A DNA stretch of 11,163 nt, taken from JAPUDQ01 sp964552765 (lineage in GTDB: Bacteria; Patescibacteriota; Saccharimonadia; Saccharimonadales; Saccharimonadaceae). The stretch spans positions 1 to 11,163 of the forward strand of contig CAZKIA010000022.1 of assembly GCA_964552765.1 (NCBI GenBank), written 5' to 3'. The position numbers were made by a program, and so were the translations under genes. The number at the start of each line of letters is the position of its first letter. The first letter of the stretch is position 1. Positions 6,149-11,163 of the stretch are shown piece by piece. Under the pieces are notes generated by a model. It made no database searches, was not told the DNA's origin, and was given only the letters and a program-made list of their open reading frames with translations.

Positions 6149-6197
6149 AATTCTCCTTAGCGTTATTTATGCTTGTTCTTATTTATAACAGAAATCT

Positions 6198-6219
6198 CTC
6201 TAGGCTGAAAGACCTAGAG
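6198..6219 (-). promoter_or_regulatory. Intercistronic hairpin at the end of pilin gene 5
   Basis: CTCTAGG (6198-6204) and CCTAGAG (6213-6219) pair over 7 bp with an 8-nt loop, and the stop codon of pilin gene 5 (6214-6216) sits inside the stem. Only a weak T-rich stretch follows on the minus strand. It may be a partial terminator, an mRNA-stabilising structure, or a translation insulator before the last pilin gene. Confidence 0.4.
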
Positions 6220-6624
6220 CTTGCCAATCACCCAGTTGACGATTGCGTAGGCCATGAATGCTACCACAAGACCGACGATCGCATAGAGGATTGTGTTCTT
6301 GGCCGACGTGACGGCGCTTTGGTCACCACCTGATACGACGTAACGGATACCACCAATGATAATCATAAGTACCGAGACAGCACCAATGATAAAGAGGAGG
6401 ATATTGACGATGTTGTTAAATATAGTTTGAAACGTCGCCTCACCCTCCTTGTTACAGCCACCGATACCTTCACACAGTTGCCCTTTTGACCCTGTCGCGG
6501 CAGGAGCAGGAGCAGGGGGTGTAGTAGCAGCCGATGCCGTACCTGAGATAGCAATCGCTGGCACCATCACCACGCCAAGCATAATCATGGCTGCCGTGAC
6601 GGTAAGTTTTATTTTATGTAACAT
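6214..6624 (-). CDS. T4SS pilin-like protein 5 (VirB2/TrbC-type)
   Basis: A 136-residue exported membrane protein. The signal peptide runs to about residue 32 (VPAIAISGTASAA). It is followed by a Pro/Ala-rich linker (TTPPAPAPAATG, 34-45), a short segment with two cysteines (Cys51, Cys57), and the two-helix pilin hairpin (about 72-97 and 110-134) joined by YVVSGGDQS...AKNTILYAI. The core is nearly the same as in gene 6 (5756-6148), including a 44-nt stretch identical in DNA, so the two are recent paralogues. The Cys pair could form a small external disulfide loop. AGGAG precedes the ATG by 7 nt, and the gene starts 13 bp after gene 4, so the two are co-transcribed. Probable role: structural pilin of the T4SS-like machine. 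Function is by family analogy only. Confidence 0.8.
   Translation of the reverse strand: MLHKIKLTVTAAMIMLGVVMVPAIAISGTASAATTPPAPAPAATGSKGQLCEGIGGCNKEGEATFQTIFNNIVNILLFIIGAVSVLMIIIGGIRYVVSGGDQSAVTSAKNTILYAIVGLVVAFMAYAIVNWVIGKL
6317..6360. repeat. 44-nt identical block shared with 5871-5914 (copy 2)
   Basis: This is the second copy of the identical block, in the same position of the paralogous pilin gene. The next differences on each side are single bases (for example GCGCTTT here against GCACTTT in copy 1). A further near-identical stretch in both genes covers GATAAAGAGGAGGATATTG. Confidence 0.85.
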
Positions 6625-6637
6625 TATCTACTCCTTT

Positions 6638-7018
6638 TTATAATTTACTTAATACAAAGTTAACGATCGCGTAGGAAAATGCTGCGATAACAACACCGAT
6701 GATAGCATACAGGATTGTGTCTTTGGCAGCTTTTGTTGATGAAGCGTCACCACCGGAGACTACATAACGCAAACCTCCAATGATAACCATAACAACAGCA
6801 ACGGCACCGATGACATATATCAGAGTATTGACGATATTCAGCCAGACAGAGCCAGGACCAAAGAGTTTTTGGTCTTTGGAAGCACAGATCGTTGAGCCTT
6901 GCCCGGCACACGACTGATCAAGCGGCAGCGCTGCAGCTCCAACTGCTGTTGAAGAGACTACTGAGACGACAAGCCCAATAGCAAAAATGTTTTTAATATG
7001 ATCGATTATTTTTTTCAT
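6638..7018 (-). CDS. T4SS pilin-like protein 4
   Basis: A 126-residue exported membrane protein. It has a basic start (MKKIIDHIKN), a signal segment to about residue 30 (STAVGAAA), two cysteines eight apart (Cys37, Cys45), then two helices (about 59-86 and 100-123) joined by YVVSGGDASSTKAAKDTILYAI. The motif matches genes 5 and 6 closely, placing it in the same pilin family. Its ATG overlaps the stop of the preceding gene (ATGA, 4 nt), so translation is coupled. The only Shine-Dalgarno-like AGGAGG is 12 nt upstream, longer than usual. A role as a pilin or minor pilin subunit is inferred from family and context. Confidence 0.78.
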   Translation of the reverse strand: MKKIIDHIKNIFAIGLVVSVVSSTAVGAAALPLDQSCAGQGSTICASKDQKLFGPGSVWLNIVNTLIYVIGAVAVVMVIIGGLRYVVSGGDASSTKAAKDTILYAIIGVVIAAFSYAIVNFVLSKL

Positions 7019-7296
7019 CCGTTAGGCTGTCCTCCTATGCCTCGTATTACAAACCAGATTAGAGTTAGTACCATTGTTGACCCCGCAAGCGCTACGATAG
7101 CGTACAGTATCGTCTCGCGGGCTTGTTTGTTATCTGCTGGGTTGCTCCCGCTCGTCACATAGAGCAGAGCACCGCGCACAATGAAGAATATGCAGACTGC
7201 CGCCAGCGCGACAAAGATCATCCCAAATATATTATCGAGTGTGGAGCCGTTAGCAGCTATTTTTGGGATACCGATTTCATCTGCTGATACTTTCAT
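7015..7296 (-). CDS. T4SS pilin-like protein 3, without signal peptide
   Basis: The smallest member of the array, 93 residues. Two helices (about 24-46 and 61-86) flank YVTSGSNPADNKQARETILYAIV, clearly related to the loop of genes 4-6. It lacks the N-terminal signal segment seen in the other five; the first 22 residues are polar (MKVSADEIGIPKIAANGSTL). It may therefore insert through its own helices and act as a membrane-resident minor subunit or assembly factor rather than a processed pilin. The only cysteine (Cys35) is inside helix 1. The start is 7 nt after the stop of gene 2, with AGGAAG just upstream, and its end overlaps gene 4 by 4 nt. Confidence 0.75.
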   Translation of the reverse strand: MKVSADEIGIPKIAANGSTLDNIFGMIFVALAAVCIFFIVRGALLYVTSGSNPADNKQARETILYAIVALAGSTMVLTLIWFVIRGIGGQPNG

Positions 7297-7303
7297 ATTC
7301 TTC

Positions 7304-7753
7304 CTACTTTGCTATTCCACTTGATATAAAGTTGACGATACCGACAGACACAAGAGCGATGACTAGTCCGATGATCGCATCACGGATGCCGCCCATCGCG
7401 CCCGCTAGTTTGCTGCTATCTCCACGCGCCATGGCGATCTTAAACAGCATGTAGAAGGTCATAAATATCGCGACATACATGGCGATCTTGATAAGCCACT
7501 CAACGACAGGGAAGATAATGAGTAGTAGGTCGGTCAGTTTTGTGATCTTCGGTGAGCCATCATCATTTTTCGACAGACATGCATACCAGGGCTGCAGCCC
7601 AAAGAGATCTTGCACTACACCACCACCACAGGCTGCTACCGTCGTTATAGGCCTAGTAGACACCGTCAATGCCTGAGCAGATGCCGCCATACCGACATTT
7701 GCTATCACTGCCAGTGACAACACCGCCATCACAATTCGCCGCCAGAACGTCAT
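7304..7753 (-). CDS. Divergent T4SS pilin-like membrane protein 2
   Basis: A 149-residue protein. The signal peptide runs to about 28 (MAASAQA), followed by an external segment with two cysteines (Cys42, Cys59) and FGLQPWYACL. Two helices (about 77-107 and 122-146) are joined by IAMARGDSSKLAGAMGGIRDAI. The helix-loop-helix layout and the small polar loop with GD resemble the pilin-like neighbours, but sequence identity to them is low, so membership is inferred from architecture and position. AGGAGGTG lies 5 nt upstream of the ATG, the best ribosome binding site in the operon. The start overlaps the stop of gene 1 by 4 nt (ATGA). It could be a minor pilin or a channel-associated subunit; the exact role is unknown. 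Confidence 0.7.
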   Translation of the reverse strand: MTFWRRIVMAVLSLAVIANVGMAASAQALTVSTRPITTVAACGGGVVQDLFGLQPWYACLSKNDDGSPKITKLTDLLLIIFPVVEWLIKIAMYVAIFMTFYMLFKIAMARGDSSKLAGAMGGIRDAIIGLVIALVSVGIVNFISSGIAK

Positions 7754-8202
7754 AAGACACCTCCTGGCACCAAAAAGTTTATGATCGCAAACATTAGTAA
7801 ATAGAGCACAAGGCCTAGTACTGCATTGGTGATAATCGTGATACCTTTTTGGGCTTTGCCGGGGTTGCCCTCGGCGGTTGAGTACACGATACCACCTGCA
7901 GCGATACCACCCACCACGGCGATGCCGACGGCCACACTGAGGAATTTAAGCACTTCAACCATCAGGCATTTGATACCGACTTTTGCAGTACCGCATGATC
8001 CAAAGCTAAATGACGTCTTCTCAGCCGCGTCACCTTTGGTAACGGTAGTATTCGTAACGGCACCCCCACCACTACCACCGTTGCCTGGGTCTTGTGCCGC
8101 CATCACTGTCATCGGTAGCAAAGTAGGGATAACGAGCATAGCGATAAAAGCTATAGGCGCAAGGATACTCTTTATATTTAGTTTTATCATAGTTATGCTC
8201 AT
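7750..8202 (-). CDS. Divergent T4SS pilin-like membrane protein 1 (first gene of operon)
   Basis: A 150-residue protein. It has a basic start, a signal peptide to about 35 (MTVMAAQ), a Gly/Ser/Thr-rich linker (38-58), two cysteines nine apart (Cys70, Cys79), then helices at about 83-108 and 123-145 joined by YSTAEGNPGKAQKGITIITNAV. This has the VirB2/TrbC-like hairpin plan with a glycine-rich first helix (VGGIAAGGIVY), but is divergent from genes 4-6. It leads the six-gene operon and overlaps gene 2 by 4 nt. The start at 8202 was kept; an ATG at 8190 (MIKLNIKS) is equally possible because neither has a clear Shine-Dalgarno. It is divergent from the VirB6-like gene. Confidence 0.72.
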   Translation of the reverse strand: MSITMIKLNIKSILAPIAFIAMLVIPTLLPMTVMAAQDPGNGGSGGGAVTNTTVTKGDAAEKTSFSFGSCGTAKVGIKCLMVEVLKFLSVAVGIAVVGGIAAGGIVYSTAEGNPGKAQKGITIITNAVLGLVLYLLMFAIINFLVPGGVL

Positions 8203-8268
8203 ATTTAGTCACAGAGCACCATATATGTAAAGTACTTACGACTATTTTACATAACAATAGCGATAACT

Positions 8269-8274
8269 ATTATA
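8269..8274 (-). promoter_or_regulatory. Candidate -10 box of the pilin operon promoter
   Basis: A perfect TATAAT on the minus strand lies about 67 bp upstream of the first pilin ATG, but the hexamer 17 bp further upstream (CAAGCT) does not resemble a -35. AATAG/CTATT (8256-8260, 8267-8271) makes a small inverted repeat overlapping it, and the 8-bp palindrome AAGTACTT lies at 8230-8237. This part of the intergenic gap may therefore be regulated. The evidence is suggestive only. Confidence 0.35.
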
Positions 8275-8297
8275 AAGTCTACGATATCATTAGCTTG

Positions 8298-8327
8298 TTG
8301 ATGTACTTTTCATTATGCTACTATTAT
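8298..8327 (+). promoter_or_regulatory. Candidate promoter of the VirB6-like/PrgI operon
   Basis: TTGATG (8298-8303) and TATTAT (8322-8327) are 18 bp apart, matching 4 of 6 and 5 of 6 consensus positions. Transcription would start near 8334, about 50 nt before the ATG at 8383. Together with the minus-strand -10 box it makes the 160-bp gap a divergent promoter region. Confidence 0.45.
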
Positions 8328-8382
8328 TCTCATAGGAGATAGTCATTTCATTTAATAGTCACAGGTGGGAATCAGCAGCTCA

Positions 8383-11004
8383 ATGACGCCAAAAAAAATA
8401 TTCAAGAATCTGTGGGTAGTGAAATATCTACTGTTTTTATTATCAGTAGTATCATCCATATTTTTCCTTAACACTTCAGCCTCAGCTTTCAGTGCCGCTG
8501 GCGCAAAAGTTTTACACGAGACATACTCTGGATACTGCCCTCAAGTGATGACAGCCTATCCTTTAGATAAATTCACCAAAGCTTATACCGCCATTACTTC
8601 AAGTGACACTCCGAAGAGTATGGGCCTTACGATGTCCGTCTGGAAAGCATCAGGTAGCTTTGAGAGTCAGCTGCTTAATGGTGGCGGACTGGATGCAATG
8701 AGAAATGATTGTGCTGGTGACCTGGAGAAATCAATTCAGTTCGGCATGGCAAAATCAAGTGGCGGTAGCACAAGTGATGTTGAGAAAATAAGAAAATATG
8801 CTGATACACTCCGCAATCAAATAAGTAACAATGTTAATTCATGGACCGCCGAGATATGTAAAAGTGCCACAGACAAAACTGCTTGTGCACAAGTAGAATC
8901 AAATATTATCCAGGCAAATGTTCAGACTTGTGCCGAAAAAGCGGTTGCCGCCAATAAGCCCCAGCCGACAGCCGGGTCGTATTCTGACATACTAGGATGC
9001 TCTGGTGCAGAAGACAGGGTAGCCCTCGCCAAGAAATGTACTGATGGCGGGGGTACATGGAGTGACAAAGGATGTGCTACTAGCACAGCAGACGGTACGC
9101 AAGAAAAAGAAACCTGTAACATCTCTGGTATTGGTTGGATCGTCTGCCCGGTGGCGGCGTTTATTGGCACGGTCACGGATGCGGTGTATGCACTTGTAGA
9201 AAATATGCTCGTCTTTAATGTACCTGATCCATTTGGCAATAACCCTCTGTTCCAGATATGGGGGAATGTCCGAAATATCGCCAATATTGTATTCGTGCTT
9301 GCTTTCTTTGCTGTTATCTTTTCACAAGCTACTAGTATGGGTATCAGCGCTTATGGTATTCGCAAGATGCTCCCACGTATCATCATGGCGGCGATACTCG
9401 TCAACTTATCGTATTACCTATGTATATTCCTTGTAGATATATCCAATATCATAGGGGCAGGCCTCGATGGCATTATCATGAGCGCACTGCCACCTTCAAA
9501 AACAACAAGTGGTGAGATCGGTTGGTCTACGGTCATTACCAGTGCTTTGGCGGTTGGCCTTGGTGCGGGAGCAGTAGCCGTCGGAGCAGGGCCAGCAATA
9601 TTGAGTGCTGCACTCACATTTGCTATCGCCGCGCTCCTCGCAATACTCGTCGCACTCCTGATACTTGTCGCACGACAAGCCATCCTCATCATGCTAATCG
9701 TCCTCTCACCATTGGCATTTGCAGCCTATATCCTGCCAAATACCGAAGATATATTCAATAAGTGGCGCAAAATGTTTACGACAATGCTCGTCTTTTACCC
9801 ATTGGTTGCTATATTATTCTCTGGCTCAAAGGTTGCTTCGTCTATCATGCAGCAGGCTGCTCCTCCAGGCATGGCAGGAGCCCTCGTAGAAGTATTCTCA
9901 CTCGCCGTCATGGCATTCCCGCTCTTTGGTACACCATTCTTGCTCAAATTTAGCGGTGGATTGCTCGGTAGGATCGCAGGAGCTGTCAATAACCCGAATA
10001 AGGGGCCTTTTGACAGGCTCAGGAAGCGTGCCGATGGTTATACGGATCGTCTCAGTAATCAATCAAAGGCTAATCGTTTACAGAATTTCAATAAAAACAA
10101 TAAGGGGAAGCAACCTACCTTCTGGCAACGAGGAGCTGGTGCTTCAGCAGCTAGGTCGGCTCAACGACAGTATCTTTCTAGCGCTGCTCAGCACAACTTA
10201 AACACAGCACAAGGTCAGTACCTTGGTAAGGCGTTGATCGCCCCAAACTCAGGTCTTGCCAGACAAGCTGCGGGCGGAAGAAGTGCCTCTCAAGATGATA
10301 TTAATCAAGCTATAGCGCAGGGCCTCAGCCAACTGGATGAGATAGAGGCAAAAAACCTTAAAGCCGCTCAGACCGTTCTGACAAATGCACGCATGGATGG
10401 GATAGGTCTTAAAAAATTGCTCGATGGGGAGGATGCAAAAGGACTTAATGGCAATCAAGTAAAGGCTAGCCCTACAATGCAGCTTGCTGCAGCAAGTATG
10501 ATGATGCAGCAAGGAAGAGAAATGGATACCGTCGTATCAAAGCTCGCTAGCTCGAGCAATAAAGAAGTTCGAGAATTTGCAGTCGGACAGATTCAAGCAA
10601 ACTTTGCTAACGCCAAAGATCGTCAAGTTGGACTTACTGATGAAGTATTCATGAAAAAGGTTATAAACGGCGAGGTCACCACCCAAGAAAGCTTCAATAG
10701 AGAGTTAACTATTTCAACTGGTATTAAGGCTAAAGATCTGAACCCTGAGAAGCTTGCATCACAGGATGTAACATCAGCAGCTCGCATCGAGCAGTTCGTA
10801 GATATGCACCCGCCAACCAGCCAGATAAAGATGGGGCCCCTCACCGAACAAGAACAAGCCTACCGCAGTCGATCGGATGATGCGGAAAAAATTAGGCAAA
10901 TTGCCGCTGCTGCGGACAAGGTTACTATCTTAGCTCGCGCCAACGAAGACACTGCCGGCATGATCAAGAGAATAAAGCCAATGTATACGCCCAAGGGTCC
11001 ATAA
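8383..11004 (+). CDS. VirB6/TrbL-like T4SS inner-membrane protein with large flanking domains
   Basis: An 873-residue polytopic membrane protein, probably the VirB6/TrbL-type core of the T4SS-like machine. Residues 1-35 are a signal or anchor segment ending in SASA. Residues about 36-245 form an external domain with nine cysteines, plus Cys255 at the first core helix (10 in all), including CTDGGGTWSDKGC (219-231). Then come about seven helices (about 250-277, 295-318, 330-358, 382-447 as two or more, 465-488, 500-525). Residues about 535-873 are soluble, basic near the membrane and Gln/Ala-rich, probably cytoplasmic. ATG 8383 gives a normal signal peptide and has AGGTGGGA 12 nt upstream; GTG 8365 is an alternative adding six residues. 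PrgI follows through TAATG. The family call rests on helix pattern, size and neighbours; TrbL-like CPR proteins diverge strongly in sequence. Confidence 0.75.
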   Translation: MTPKKIFKNLWVVKYLLFLLSVVSSIFFLNTSASAFSAAGAKVLHETYSGYCPQVMTAYPLDKFTKAYTAITSSDTPKSMGLTMSVWKASGSFESQLLNGGGLDAMRNDCAGDLEKSIQFGMAKSSGGSTSDVEKIRKYADTLRNQISNNVNSWTAEICKSATDKTACAQVESNIIQANVQTCAEKAVAANKPQPTAGSYSDILGCSGAEDRVALAKKCTDGGGTWSDKGCATSTADGTQEKETCNISGIGWIVCPVAAFIGTVTDAVYALVENMLVFNVPDPFGNNPLFQIWGNVRNIANIVFVLAFFAVIFSQATSMGISAYGIRKMLPRIIMAAILVNLSYYLCIFLVDISNIIGAGLDGIIMSALPPSKTTSGEIGWSTVITSALAVGLGAGAVAVGAGPAILSAALTFAIAALLAILVALLILVARQAILIMLIVLSPLAFAAYILPNTEDIFNKWRKMFTTMLVFYPLVAILFSGSKVASSIMQQAAPPGMAGALVEVFSLAVMAFPLFGTPFLLKFSGGLLGRIAGAVNNPNKGPFDRLRKRADGYTDRLSNQSKANRLQNFNKNNKGKQPTFWQRGAGASAARSAQRQYLSSAAQHNLNTAQGQYLGKALIAPNSGLARQAAGGRSASQDDINQAIAQGLSQLDEIEAKNLKAAQTVLTNARMDGIGLKKLLDGEDAKGLNGNQVKASPTMQLAAASMMMQQGREMDTVVSKLASSSNKEVREFAVGQIQANFANAKDRQVGLTDEVFMKKVINGEVTTQESFNRELTISTGIKAKDLNPEKLASQDVTSAARIEQFVDMHPPTSQIKMGPLTEQEQAYRSRSDDAEKIRQIAAAADKVTILARANEDTAGMIKRIKPMYTPKGP

Positions 11005-11163
11005 TGGCAGTCTATAAAGTTCCCCAAGATGTCGAAGCTGATGACAAGCTCATCGGGCCGTTTAGTTTTCGCCAGTTTATCTACCTCGTCATTGTCGCTA
11101 TCGCGATATTTATGGCGTGGTTTATGGCACAGATATTTGTCGGACTTATCCTCATCCCGCTAC
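11004..11163 (+). CDS. PrgI family protein (partial, N-terminal 53 residues)
   Basis: The gene runs off the window. The visible start MAVYKVPQDVEADDKLIGPF is typical of PrgI-family proteins of CPR and Gram-positive T4SS loci. These are small inner-membrane proteins analogous in position to VirB3 and usually placed between the VirB6-like and VirB4-like genes. A hydrophobic segment follows (about 25-53). The ATG overlaps the preceding stop by 1 nt (TAATG), with AAGGG 6 nt upstream, so it is translationally coupled to the VirB6-like gene. A VirB4-type ATPase would be expected next. Confidence 0.85.
   Translation, partial: MAVYKVPQDVEADDKLIGPFSFRQFIYLVIVAIAIFMAWFMAQIFVGLILIPL

Noticed and set aside
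7826..8230. 134-codon plus-strand frame with hydrophobic content
   Set aside because: It is a mirror of pilin gene 1, whose codon composition yields hydrophobic strings on the opposite strand. It has no ribosome binding site and breaks the operon logic.
1..11163. UGA recoding, as in Gracilibacteria/Absconditabacteria
   Set aside because: TGA ends the ATPase and two pilin genes in sensible ATGA overlaps, so the standard bacterial code applies here.
1..11163. CRISPR array, insertion sequence or phage genes
   Set aside because: No regularly spaced direct repeats, transposase, integrase or virion genes were seen. The only longer repeat is the 44-nt block between paralogous pilin genes.

Overview
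The window looks like chromosomal DNA from a Candidate Phyla Radiation bacterium, most likely Saccharibacteria (TM7). This is an inference from gene content, not from a marker gene. The evidence is a PrgI-family protein directly after a large TrbL/VirB6-like membrane protein, a run of short two-helix 'T4SS pilin' proteins next to them, a monoderm-style gene set, TGA used as an ordinary stop codon (so not the Gracilibacteria/Absconditabacteria code), and moderate G+C by eye.

Left part (1-3940): a partial minus-strand gene start lies at the edge. It is followed by a plus-strand pair: a SIS-domain phosphoglucose/phosphomannose isomerase and a HAD-family sugar-phosphate-type hydrolase, whose start lies 1 nt after the isomerase stop. 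A minus-strand MacB-type ABC transporter operon (ATPase then permease, ATGA overlap) runs toward them from a recognisable promoter at 3910-3938. The permease and HAD genes meet tail to tail with 1 bp between their stop codons.

Middle part (3940-5700): a hairpin-rich non-coding stretch of about 240 bp precedes a complete tRNA-Ser(GGA) with encoded CCA and a strong terminator. Next come comF (minus), and divergently an Hsp20 small heat-shock protein (plus) with its own promoter and terminator.

Right part (5700-11163): a type IV secretion (T4SS)-like locus. Six short membrane proteins form a compact minus-strand operon (8202 to 5756). Four share a clear pilin-like core and two are more divergent versions of the same fold. 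Divergent from it, on the plus strand, are the 873-residue VirB6/TrbL-like channel protein and the start of a PrgI-family gene coupled by TAATG. Together these encode the pilin subunits and inner-membrane core of an envelope-spanning machine. Its energising ATPase (VirB4-like) would be expected just beyond the right edge.

The most interesting features are the six-member pilin array with a repeated two-cysteine pattern and a 44-nt identical block between the last two members, the cysteine-rich ectodomain of the VirB6-like protein, and the structured non-coding segment beside the tRNA, which ends in a minus-strand terminator with no assigned gene.
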